Positions 1 to 7,453 of a stretch of DNA of 35,847 bases are shown here, piece by piece. The stretch spans positions 1 to 35,847 of the forward strand of contig JBASCW010000002.1 in the NCBI GenBank assembly GCA_049651845.1, given 5' to 3'. The notes under the pieces were generated by a model. It made no database searches, had not been told where the DNA came from, and was given only the letters and a program-made list of their open reading frames with translations. Both the position numbers and the translations under genes were made by a program. This stretch comes from RBG-16-66-20 sp049651845 (GTDB lineage: Bacteria; Pseudomonadota; Gammaproteobacteria; Burkholderiales; SG8-39). Positions within the stretch are counted from its first letter, which is position 1. Each line of letters opens with the position of its first letter.

Positions 1-644
1 GTCGCGCTGCGTGCGAGCAGCGCGACCGCGGCGGCGAGCGCCAGGTTGATCACGCCGGCGCTGCGCAGGGTACCCGGCAGTCCGGCCCAGGCGATCAGCG
101 CGAATCCGCTCGCCAGCACGCCGGCCGCCGCGCCGAGGCTGTTCGAGAAATAGAGCATCGCGATGGTTTCGCCGCGAGCCGGCCGGGTTTCATCCTCCCT
201 TGCGCGCACCAGGCCCGCGCTCATGAGCGGAAAGGTCGCGCCGAGCAGCACCGACGGCGGCAGGATCAGCGCGCAGGCGATCGCCAGCTTGGCGGCGAGC
301 GCGAGCCCGTCGGCGCCCAGCGCCGGCAGCAGCGACGCATACGACCAGTCGGTGACGGCGACGAACAGCTCGTGGAACACCAGCGCGCAGGCGCCGATCG
401 CCGCCTCGGCCGCCGCGTAGGCGGCCAGCGGGTTGCGGATGCGCGTGGAGACGCGCGCGCACAGCGCCGAGCCGAGCGCCATGCCGCCCATGAAGACGAT
501 CAGCACCAGCGATTGCGCGTAGGCGGCGTGGCCGAGGTAGAGCTTGAGGTAGTGCGTCCAGACCGATTCGTAGATGAGCCCGGCGAATCCGGAGGCAACG
601 AACAGCAGGTAGAAGGCCGCGCGGGGCAGAGGCGGGGGCGCCAT
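1..644 (-). CDS. Membrane protein related to fused MFS/spermidine synthase, N-terminal part (cut by window edge)
   Basis: The reading frame opens at an ATG on the minus strand (644-642) and runs off the left edge without a stop, so about 214 N-terminal residues are visible. The product is almost entirely hydrophobic helices. It begins MAPPPLPRAAFYLLFVASGF, followed by GLIYESVW and, further on, GGMALGSAL, the signature of the transmembrane half of fused MFS/spermidine synthase proteins. In that family a SpeE-like aminopropyltransferase fold usually follows the helices, and that part would lie outside the window. A second helix group contains LILPPSVLLGATFPLMS, also typical of the family. The gene is divergent from the MFS permease at 671, with only 26 bases between the two starts. 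The true substrate cannot be told from this part. Confidence 0.8.
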   Translation of the reverse strand, partial: MAPPPLPRAAFYLLFVASGFAGLIYESVWTHYLKLYLGHAAYAQSLVLIVFMGGMALGSALCARVSTRIRNPLAAYAAAEAAIGACALVFHELFVAVTDWSYASLLPALGADGLALAAKLAIACALILPPSVLLGATFPLMSAGLVRAREDETRPARGETIAMLYFSNSLGAAAGVLASGFALIAWAGLPGTLRSAGVINLALAAAVALLARSA

Positions 645-651
645 GGCGGCG

Positions 652-660
652 CTTATATCA
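652..660 (-). promoter_or_regulatory. Putative extended -10 element for the leftmost membrane gene
   Basis: Read on the minus strand, positions 660-652 give TGaTATAAG, an extended -10 (TGn) plus a hexamer matching TATAAT at five of six positions. Transcription would begin near 645, one base before the ATG at 644, so the mRNA would be leaderless or nearly so. I see no clear -35. The same AT-rich patch also lies just upstream of the plus-strand permease start at 671. Confidence 0.4.
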
Positions 661-670
661 TGCGCGTTGC

Positions 671-1813
671 ATGGCCGTTTCGCTCAGCGTCCCGGCGCGC
701 CTCGGCGCCTACTACTTCGCGTTCTTCGCCTACATCGGCGTGCTCGCGCCGTACTTCTCGCTCTGGCTCGCCGGCCAGGGCTACGACGCGCGCCAGATCG
801 CGCTGGTGCTCGCGATGCCGCAGATCGCGCGCATCTTCGCGCCGGCCGCCTGGGGCTGGATCGCCGACCGCACGGGCTGGCAGCGTGGCATCGTGATCTT
901 CTCGGCATTCACGGTCCTGGGCGGGTTCGCCTCCCTGTATGCGGTGCGCGGCGTCGCCGGGATGGCTGCCGTGATGCTCGTATTGAGCATCCTGACGTCC
1001 GGCTCGATGCCGCTGGTCGAGTCGGCGGCGCTAAATGCGACGCGCGCGAGACCGGGCAGCTATGGACCGGTGCGCCTGTGGGGATCGATCGGCTTCATCC
1101 TCGCGGTTCTCGGCGCGGGGGCGTGGCTGGACCGCCACGACGTGTCCACGGTCCTCGACATCCTGGTGATGCTGGCCGCCGTCGTCTGCGTCGCGGCATT
1201 CGGCATCCCCTCGCGGCAGCCGCATGCAGGCCCGTTCGGGGAAGCCCGCATCGGTCCCGTCCTGGCGCGCACCGACGTGCTCGCGTTCTTCGGCGCGTGC
1301 ATGTGCAACGCCGTCGCGCACGGCGCGCTCTATGCCTTCCTGTCGATCCATCTCGAGGCGGCCGGCTATTCCAAGGCCGCCATCGGCGCGATCTGGACGC
1401 TGGGCAGCACGGCGGAAATCGCCGTATTCGTGTTCCTGCCGCAGCTCATGCGGCGCTTTACGCTGCGGGCGCTCCTCATCGCGAGCTTCGCCTGCATCGC
1501 AGTGCGCTTCGTGCTCATCGGCTGGGCGGTTGACGTGCTCGCGCTCCTGCTGTTCGCGATCCTGCTGCACGCAGCCACGTTCGGCGTGTTCCACGCCGCC
1601 TCGCTCGCCGCCGTGCACCGCATCTTCTCCGGGCGGCTCGAGGCGCGCGGCCAGGCGCTGTACTCGAGCCTCACCTACGGCGTGGGCGGCGCCGCCGGCA
1701 CCCTGATCGCGGGATGGACCTGGGACGCGCTCGGCCCGGGCCCGACTTTCACGGTGAGCGCGCTCGCGGGCGTTCTCGGCGCGGTGCTCGCGGCGTGGAA
1801 GGTCCGGGTGTAG
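671..1813 (+). CDS. MFS transporter, MFS_1-like (3-phenylpropionate permease-like) family
   Basis: This is a 380-residue membrane protein with about twelve hydrophobic segments and no extra domains, the usual size for the MFS_1-like/HcaT-type permeases. The N-terminus (YYFAFFAYIGVLAPYFSLWL) matches the first helix of that group. The loop after helix 2 has the MFS signature-like GWIADRTGWQRG (residues about 62-75). The C-terminal half repeats the fold, with LEARGQALYSSLTYGVGG near the end. Proteins of this group move small organic acids or nucleoside-like compounds by proton symport, but the substrate cannot be inferred here. The start ATG lies 26 bases from the divergent gene. The stop is nine bases before the M48 protease gene, so the two may be co-transcribed. 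Confidence 0.85.
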   Translation: MAVSLSVPARLGAYYFAFFAYIGVLAPYFSLWLAGQGYDARQIALVLAMPQIARIFAPAAWGWIADRTGWQRGIVIFSAFTVLGGFASLYAVRGVAGMAAVMLVLSILTSGSMPLVESAALNATRARPGSYGPVRLWGSIGFILAVLGAGAWLDRHDVSTVLDILVMLAAVVCVAAFGIPSRQPHAGPFGEARIGPVLARTDVLAFFGACMCNAVAHGALYAFLSIHLEAAGYSKAAIGAIWTLGSTAEIAVFVFLPQLMRRFTLRALLIASFACIAVRFVLIGWAVDVLALLLFAILLHAATFGVFHAASLAAVHRIFSGRLEARGQALYSSLTYGVGGAAGTLIAGWTWDALGPGPTFTVSALAGVLGAVLAAWKVRV

Positions 1814-1822
1814 ATTCGCGCG

Positions 1823-2641
1823 ATGCGAACTGCGCTTCTCGCCGCCGCGACCTGGATGCTGCTGGCGCTCGCCGGCTGCCAGACGGTGAGCACGACGCAG
1901 CCGGGCACCGTGGGCGTCGAGCGCAAGCAGACCATGATCGTGTCCTCGTCGGACATGAACCGCAGTGCGCTAAAGGCCTACGCCCAGGTCCTCGCCGAAG
2001 CGCAGCAGAAGGGCCGGCTCAACCGCGATGCCGCTCAGCTCGAGCGCGTGCGCGCGGTCGCGGGCCGGCTGATTCCGCAGACGGGCGCCTTTCGCCCCGA
2101 TGCGCCGGGCTGGCAGTGGGAGGTCAACGTGATCGCCTCGAAAGAGGTGAACGCCTGGTGCATGCCGGGCGGCAAGATCGCGTTCTACACGGGCCTCATC
2201 GAGCGCCTGCAGGCGACCGACGACGAGATCGCCGCGGTGATGGGGCACGAGATCGCGCACGCGTTGCGCGAGCACGGCCGCGAGCGCGCGTCGCAGGCGA
2301 TGGCGCAGGGCATCGGCATCGCGGTACTCGGCGCGGCGCTCGGCATGAAGGGCGGGGCGCAGGATCTGACGCAGACGGTGCTCGACCTGACCTTCAATCT
2401 GCCCAACTCGCGCACCGACGAAATCGAAGCCGACCGCATCGGCGTCGAGCTCGCCGCGCTCGGCGGCTTCGATCCGCGCGCCGCGGTGACGTTGTGGGAA
2501 AAAATGCAGCGAACGGGCGGCGCGCAGCCGCCTCAGTTCCTCTCGACCCATCCCTCGCACGCGAGCCGCATCGGCGATCTGCGGCAAACCGCGGCGCGCG
2601 TCATGCCGCTCTATGAACGGGCGCGAGCACCCGTACGGTGA
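1823..2641 (+). CDS. M48-family metalloprotease, predicted lipoprotein
   Basis: This is a 272-residue zinc protease of the M48 (LoiP/YcaL-like) group, predicted to be anchored in the cell envelope. A lipoprotein signal peptide ends in the lipobox LAGC (residues 16-19), so Cys19 would be lipidated. The catalytic motif HEIAH (142-146) supplies two zinc ligands and the catalytic Glu143. The downstream DEIEADRIG segment (about 199-207) supplies the third ligand, probably Glu200. Relatives degrade misfolded outer-membrane proteins or act in envelope stress; that role is inferred from the family. Unlike BepA-type relatives it has no TPR extension after the protease domain. The gene follows the MFS gene by nine bases. 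Its last 41 bases overlap the convergent HD-GYP gene. Confidence 0.9.
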   Translation: MRTALLAAATWMLLALAGCQTVSTTQPGTVGVERKQTMIVSSSDMNRSALKAYAQVLAEAQQKGRLNRDAAQLERVRAVAGRLIPQTGAFRPDAPGWQWEVNVIASKEVNAWCMPGGKIAFYTGLIERLQATDDEIAAVMGHEIAHALREHGRERASQAMAQGIGIAVLGAALGMKGGAQDLTQTVLDLTFNLPNSRTDEIEADRIGVELAALGGFDPRAAVTLWEKMQRTGGAQPPQFLSTHPSHASRIGDLRQTAARVMPLYERARAPVR

Positions 2642-3908
2642 CTTGCAGCGGCGCGCCGCCGGCGCGCTCGTGCTTGATCAGGCCGTCGATCAGCTCGGCG
2701 TCGAGCGCGTAGTCGCCCGCCAGCAGCAGCTTGCCGTCGGGAGCGACGATGTCGCGCGCGAGCACCATGCCCGGTTCGAGTTGCGCGCAGCGCAGCACCA
2801 CTTCGCGCGGCGGGGCGGCGGCCTGCGCGCCGCCGTAGAGCGCCACGTAGGCATCCACCACCACCGGGTCGTAGCGCCGGCCGCGGCCCTCGAGCAGGTA
2901 GGCCATCGCATTGGCCGGCGGCATCGGCGTGCGCATCTGCATGCCGGCCACCAGTTCGTCGTAGTCGTCGGCGACGGCGAGGATGCGGGCGCCGATGCAA
3001 ATCTCGCTGCCGCGGCTGCCCTTGGGGAAGCCGCCGCCGTCGAAGCGTTCGTGATGGGCGCGGATCAGCTCGGCGGCGCCGCGTAACGGGTCGACGGCGG
3101 CCAGTAAGTCCGCGCCGCGCGCGGGGTGCTTGAGGTAGTCCTCGAGCTCCGCGCCGGCCAGCGCGCGCGCGGGCGTCGCGAGCGCGTTGTCCGACAGCGA
3201 CAGCATGCCCAGGTCGTGCACCAGCGCGGCGATGGCGATGTCCTGCGCCTGCGCGGCGTTTTGACCGAGCTGCTGGGCGAGCGCGCGCGCTCGCTCGGCG
3301 ACGCGCTTGCCGTGCGCCGCCAGCGGGCCGTGCCGCAGGTCGATGAAGCCGGCGAACACGCGCACCGAGTTGAGCAGGCCGCGGTGCATCGCCGCGCGGC
3401 CGGCTTCCACGGTCTTCAACGCCGCGGCAAGCTGCGCGGTGCGTGTCTCCACCTTCTGCTCCAATGTCGCGTTGAGCGTTTTCAGTTCCTCGTTCTGTTT
3501 GCGCGCGAGCACCTCCAACCGTTGTTTGTCGTCGATCAGGTTCTTGCGTTCGAGCGCCTCGCGCACGATGAGCAGCATCTCGTCGTCGTTCCAGGGCTTG
3601 GAGACGTAGCGCGCGATCTGACCGGCGTTGATCGCCGCCACCGTCGATTCGATCTCGGAATAACCGGTCAGCAGAATGCGCACCGAATCGGGCCAGCGTC
3701 CGCGCACTTTCTCCAGGAACTCGGCGCCCGACATCTCCGGCATGCGCATGTCGGAGATGACTACGTCGATCGGTTCGCGTTCCAGTTGCGCCAGACCTTC
3801 GGCGCCGCTGTTGGCGACCAGGATGCGGTAGCCCTGCGGCCGAAACAGGCGCCGCAATGCGTTGAGGATGTTCGGCTCGTCGTCGACGCAGAGCAGACTG
3901 GCTGGCAT
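2601..3908 (-). CDS. Response regulator with HD-GYP domain (probable c-di-GMP phosphodiesterase)
   Basis: This is a 435-residue two-domain regulator of RpfG type. The receiver domain (about 4-120) has the acidic pair Asp9-Asp10, the phosphoacceptor Asp53 in VISDMRMP, Thr81 and Lys104 in SKPW. A coiled coil follows (about 125-170). The HD-GYP domain (about 180-360) has an early His199, the HD pair at 231-232, HHE at 285-287 and a GFP variant of the GYP motif at 293-295. The usual lysine after HDxG is methionine here. The family hydrolyses cyclic-di-GMP; activity is inferred because the metal ligands are retained. A C-terminal extension of about 70 residues is unassigned. It is the last gene of the operon, ten bases after the kinase stop, with AGGA as ribosome binding site. 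The likely phosphodonor is the kinase just upstream. Confidence 0.9.
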   Translation of the reverse strand: MPASLLCVDDEPNILNALRRLFRPQGYRILVANSGAEGLAQLEREPIDVVISDMRMPEMSGAEFLEKVRGRWPDSVRILLTGYSEIESTVAAINAGQIARYVSKPWNDDEMLLIVREALERKNLIDDKQRLEVLARKQNEELKTLNATLEQKVETRTAQLAAALKTVEAGRAAMHRGLLNSVRVFAGFIDLRHGPLAAHGKRVAERARALAQQLGQNAAQAQDIAIAALVHDLGMLSLSDNALATPARALAGAELEDYLKHPARGADLLAAVDPLRGAAELIRAHHERFDGGGFPKGSRGSEICIGARILAVADDYDELVAGMQMRTPMPPANAMAYLLEGRGRRYDPVVVDAYVALYGGAQAAAPPREVVLRCAQLEPGMVLARDIVAPDGKLLLAGDYALDAELIDGLIKHERAGGAPLQVTVRVLAPVHRAA

Positions 3909-3918
3909 GGGGAATTCC

Positions 3919-6573
3919 TCAGGCGGCCGCGCCGGGCGGCCGCCGCGGCAGCAGTATTCGGAAGGTGGTGCCCTTGCCGACCTCGCTATCGACCTCGATG
4001 CGACCGCCGTGTTTCTTGACGATGCCGTAGGACAGCGACAGGCCCAGGCCGGTGCCCTTGCCGATCGGCTTGGTGGTGAAGAACGGGTCGAAGATGCGCT
4101 TGAGGTCTTCCTTCGGGATGCCGTCGCCGGTGTCCGAGATCTCGACCCAGACCTCCTCGCCGCGCAGCCCGGTGCGCAGCGTGATCGTGCCCTTGTCCTT
4201 GATCGCGTGCGCCGCGTTGACCATCAGGTTCATGAACACCTGGTTCAGTTGCGAGGGCAGACAGCGGATCTCCGGCAGCTCGCCGTATTCCTTGATCACG
4301 TTGGCCTTGTACTTGAACTCGTTGTGCGCGATGTTGAGTGTGCTCTCCAGCCCCTTGTGCAGTTCGGCGGTTTGCCACTCGTCCTTGGTGTCGGCGTGCG
4401 AGAAATCCTTCAGGTCCTGGACGATCTTCTTCACCCGCGTGATGCCTTCGCGCGACTCCGACATGAGCGCGGTGACGTCCTCGCGCAGGAACGCCAGATC
4501 GAGCTGTTCCTTGCGCCGCTGCAGCGCGGCGAGCGCCGGGCTCGCCGCGGGCAGCTCATTTTCCGCCGCGCCATAGGTGTCGAGCATGCCCATCAGCTCG
4601 TCGATATATTTTCCCAGCGTGCCGAGGTTCGAATAGACGTAGCCGATCGGGTTGTTGATCTCGTGCGCCACGCCGGCGGCGAGCTGGCCCACGGAGGACA
4701 TCTTGTCGGCTTGCATCAACTGGTTCTGGGTCGCGGCGAGCTGCTCTTCGGCGCGCTTGCGCGCGGTGATGTCCTCGATCACCGAAATGTAGTGCAGCGG
4801 CTGGCCGGCGGCGTCGCGCTTGAGGGCGATGGTGAGCGCCGCCCAGACCGTCTCGCCGTCCTTGCGCAGGTAGCGCTTCTCGATCTGGAAAGAGTTGATC
4901 TCGCCGGCGTGCATCCTCGCGCGCATCGCATCGGTGACGTGCACGTCCTCGGGATGCGACACGTCCCGCACGGTCCTGGCGAGCAGTTCCTCGCGCGTGT
5001 ATCCGAGCAGGTCGCACATCCAGCGGTTGACGTGAATGAAGCGCAATTCGACATCGACGTGCGCGATGCCGATCGGCGCGAGTTCGATCGTGTCCTGGTA
5101 GCGTTCCTCGCTTTCGCGCAAGCGCTCCTGCGCTTCGGTACGCTGGTAGAACTGGCCGATCTGGCTGCCGATCGTGCGGCTGCACTGCAGCAGATCGGCG
5201 TCGGGTGGCCGCATGACGCGGCTGTAGAACTCGAGCACGCCAATCACCACCGTGCCCGAGAGCACCGGAAACGCGAATGCGGTGTGCAGTTCAGCCGCGC
5301 GCGCGGCGTCCGCGCGCGCGAACGAACCGTCCCGCGCCAGATCCTTGATCCACACCGGCGCCGCGTTCTGCCATACGCGGCGCACCAGGCCGCCGGAGTT
5401 GCGCGTCTGCGTCATCTGGCGGGTGGTATCGAGGAAACCGTCGATGCCCGGCGTCTGCGCGCCCCAGGCGCCGAAGCAGCGCATCTTTTCGCCGTCCGGC
5501 GCGAGCGACCAGAACGCGCCGCAGTCCCAGCCGGCCGAATCGCAGATCGCCTCGACGCAGGCGGCGACCGCCGCCGCGGAGCCCGCCGCGTGCGCGAGGC
5601 TCGCCGCCACGATCTGCTCCAGCCGCAGCAGGCGCTCGGCGCTCAGGCGCTCGGTGATGTCGTTGATGATGGTAAGCCTGGTCAGGCGGCCTTCCAGGTC
5701 GAACGCGCGCTCGAGTGCGATCACATCGCGCGCCGATCCGTCCTTGCGGAACTGGCGGAATTGAATGCTGCGGTCGCTGCGATGGCCGCCGGCGATGTCT
5801 TCCCGGATCGCGGCGCGCTCGTCTTCGGCGTGCAGCATCAGTAGGCTGGCGCCGACGAACGATGCCGCGTCGTAGCCGTAAAACGTCAGCGCGGCCTCGT
5901 TGGCGCGCAAAATTTCGAGCGTCGCCGGATCGAAAATGAACATCGGCGTCGGGTTCTCGTCAAATAGCAACCGGTGCGTGTGGGCGTTGCGGTTGGCTTC
6001 CTCCAATTGCGACCACATTTCGTCGGTCTGCTTCTGCGCACGCAGGATCACCGCGCCCAGCTCGATCGCCGAACCGACTACGCCGCCCAGCACGCTCATG
6101 AAAGTCGCGTTGGCGGCGGCGAACGCGTCGGCGCCGGCCGCGCCGAGTACCAGCACGCCTTCGATGGCGCGCGACGAGAGCAGCGGCACCGCCATCGCCG
6201 AACGCAATCCTGCGGAGTGCATCGCCACCAGGTCGGCGCGCGGGTCGGCGCCCGTGTCTTGGCAGATCGTCACCTGGCCGCTGCGAAAGCACTCGCCCAC
6301 CAGGCTGCCGGTCGAGGGCACGCGGTCTGCCTCGCCGAGCGGCGCGCCGCTGACGGCACGCCGCACGAACCAGTCTTTCGCCTGCGTGAAGATCGCCGCC
6401 GCTTCGCAGGCGGCGATCTTGCAGCCGAATTCCGGCGCGTAGGCGATCGCGTCCTCGGGGTCGGTGGCGCGCGCTTGAAATTCACCCTGCGCCGCGAGAA
6501 TCTCGCGCAACTGGCCGGCGGCGAACTCGTAGGCGGTCGATTGTTGCGCGACGGCGGCGTCGCTCGATCCCAT
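3919..6573 (-). CDS. Soluble sensor histidine kinase, GAF-PAS-GAF-PAS-HisKA-HATPase
   Basis: This is an 884-residue kinase with no obvious membrane segment, so probably cytoplasmic. In order it has a GAF domain (about 25-180), PAS (about 200-310), a second GAF (about 320-480), PAS plus PAC (about 490-605), a short coiled coil, HisKA with phosphoacceptor His637 in GVAHEINNP, and an ATPase domain with the N box near Asn786, DTGDGIP (814-820) and GTGLGLS (840-846). It lacks a receiver of its own, so it must signal to a separate one. The REC-HD-GYP protein directly downstream and the EAL-REC-PAS protein upstream are the obvious partners. I place the start at 6573, one base after the stop of the HDOD gene. 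The open frame continues upstream to 6903, but that part reads as the shadow of the HDOD gene. The ligands of the GAF and PAS domains are unknown. Confidence 0.9.
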   Translation of the reverse strand: MGSSDAAVAQQSTAYEFAAGQLREILAAQGEFQARATDPEDAIAYAPEFGCKIAACEAAAIFTQAKDWFVRRAVSGAPLGEADRVPSTGSLVGECFRSGQVTICQDTGADPRADLVAMHSAGLRSAMAVPLLSSRAIEGVLVLGAAGADAFAAANATFMSVLGGVVGSAIELGAVILRAQKQTDEMWSQLEEANRNAHTHRLLFDENPTPMFIFDPATLEILRANEAALTFYGYDAASFVGASLLMLHAEDERAAIREDIAGGHRSDRSIQFRQFRKDGSARDVIALERAFDLEGRLTRLTIINDITERLSAERLLRLEQIVAASLAHAAGSAAAVAACVEAICDSAGWDCGAFWSLAPDGEKMRCFGAWGAQTPGIDGFLDTTRQMTQTRNSGGLVRRVWQNAAPVWIKDLARDGSFARADAARAAELHTAFAFPVLSGTVVIGVLEFYSRVMRPPDADLLQCSRTIGSQIGQFYQRTEAQERLRESEERYQDTIELAPIGIAHVDVELRFIHVNRWMCDLLGYTREELLARTVRDVSHPEDVHVTDAMRARMHAGEINSFQIEKRYLRKDGETVWAALTIALKRDAAGQPLHYISVIEDITARKRAEEQLAATQNQLMQADKMSSVGQLAAGVAHEINNPIGYVYSNLGTLGKYIDELMGMLDTYGAAENELPAASPALAALQRRKEQLDLAFLREDVTALMSESREGITRVKKIVQDLKDFSHADTKDEWQTAELHKGLESTLNIAHNEFKYKANVIKEYGELPEIRCLPSQLNQVFMNLMVNAAHAIKDKGTITLRTGLRGEEVWVEISDTGDGIPKEDLKRIFDPFFTTKPIGKGTGLGLSLSYGIVKKHGGRIEVDSEVGKGTTFRILLPRRPPGAAA

Positions 6574-6574
6574 G

Positions 6575-7453
6575 TCAGATCTCACTTTCAAAAAGCTCCG
6601 CGGCCGCGCCGGCCCTGCGTTCGATATCGGCGAGCAGTTCAGGCGCGGTGTGGCGGGTACCGAGCGCGACCAGCGCATCGGCGCAGGCTTGCAGCGCCGC
6701 GCCCCCGGACGCAGGCGCATCGAGCGCCTGTGCGATGCGGTCGGCGCTGCGGAGCAGGCAGGCGAGCGGGTCGGACGGGTGCGGCTGGTGGTGGCCGCGC
6801 AGCGCGGCACAAATCGCGCCGGGGAAGTGCCAGCGTTCGGCGATCCAGCCTCCGAGTGCCGCGTGGTCCATGCCGAAGCACTCGCGCTCCAGGGCGAGCG
6901 CATCCACGGCGCCTGGCGGGGCGGCGAGCAGCGCGCGAAATTCCTCCGGGTAGGCGCTGGCGAGTACCAGTTGGCCGATATCGTGCAGCATGCCGCCAGT
7001 GAAGGCGTGACCCTCCTCGGCGCCGCAACGGCGCGCGAGTTCCGCCGCGCACAGCGCGCTCAACAAGCCATGGCGCCAGAAGTCCGCCAGCCCGACGCGT
7101 TGCGCGGGCAGCCCGCCGTAGCAATTCGCGATTTCGGTCGCGATGACCAGATTGCGGACGCTGCTGAAGCCGAGGATCACGACAGCATCGCGCACCGTGC
7201 CGACCTGCCCGGTGAGCCCGTAGTACGACGAGTTGGAGATCTTCAGCAAGCGCACCGTCAGCGCCTGGTCGCGCTCCGCCAATGCGGCGATCTGCTCGGC
7301 GCCCTTGCCATCGTTATCGATTGCGCCGACCAGCGCGAGCACGATCTCGGGCGGCGAGGGCAGCCGCGCCGCGCAGGCGAGGATGCGGCGTTCGCGTGCC
7401 GCCGCAGGTTCGGGTTCGGCGCGTACGGCTGGCATCGGGTTGCGATGCGCCAT
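6575..7453 (-). CDS. HDOD domain signalling protein
   Basis: This is a 292-residue protein made mainly of one HDOD domain. The hallmark stretch LPSPPEIVLALV followed by ALTVRLLKISNSSYYGL (about residues 32-80) is typical. Further on, GGMLHDIGQLVLA keeps an HD dyad, although HDOD proteins generally lack the full set of metal ligands and act as signalling scaffolds rather than hydrolases. The ATG is chosen because it overlaps the upstream stop as TAATG (one shared base); longer open frame upstream is the shadow of the EAL-REC-PAS gene. The stop is one base before the kinase start. Position between a c-di-GMP phosphodiesterase and a kinase suggests a role in the same pathway (inference). Confidence 0.88.
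   Translation of the reverse strand: MAHRNPMPAVRAEPEPAAARERRILACAARLPSPPEIVLALVGAIDNDGKGAEQIAALAERDQALTVRLLKISNSSYYGLTGQVGTVRDAVVILGFSSVRNLVIATEIANCYGGLPAQRVGLADFWRHGLLSALCAAELARRCGAEEGHAFTGGMLHDIGQLVLASAYPEEFRALLAAPPGAVDALALERECFGMDHAALGGWIAERWHFPGAICAALRGHHQPHPSDPLACLLRSADRIAQALDAPASGGAALQACADALVALGTRHTAPELLADIERRAGAAAELFESEI

Noticed and set aside
3862..5844. Long plus-strand open frame of 660 codons opposite the histidine kinase
   Set aside because: Its translation is arginine/valine/aspartate-rich with no recognisable domain, while the opposite strand encodes a full GAF-PAS kinase. It is a GC-driven shadow frame.
6574..6903. Longer N-terminus for the histidine kinase (start at 6903)
   Set aside because: The extra residues are Arg/Ser/Pro-rich and overlap the conserved HDOD gene in another frame. 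The start at 6573 is placed one base after the HDOD stop.
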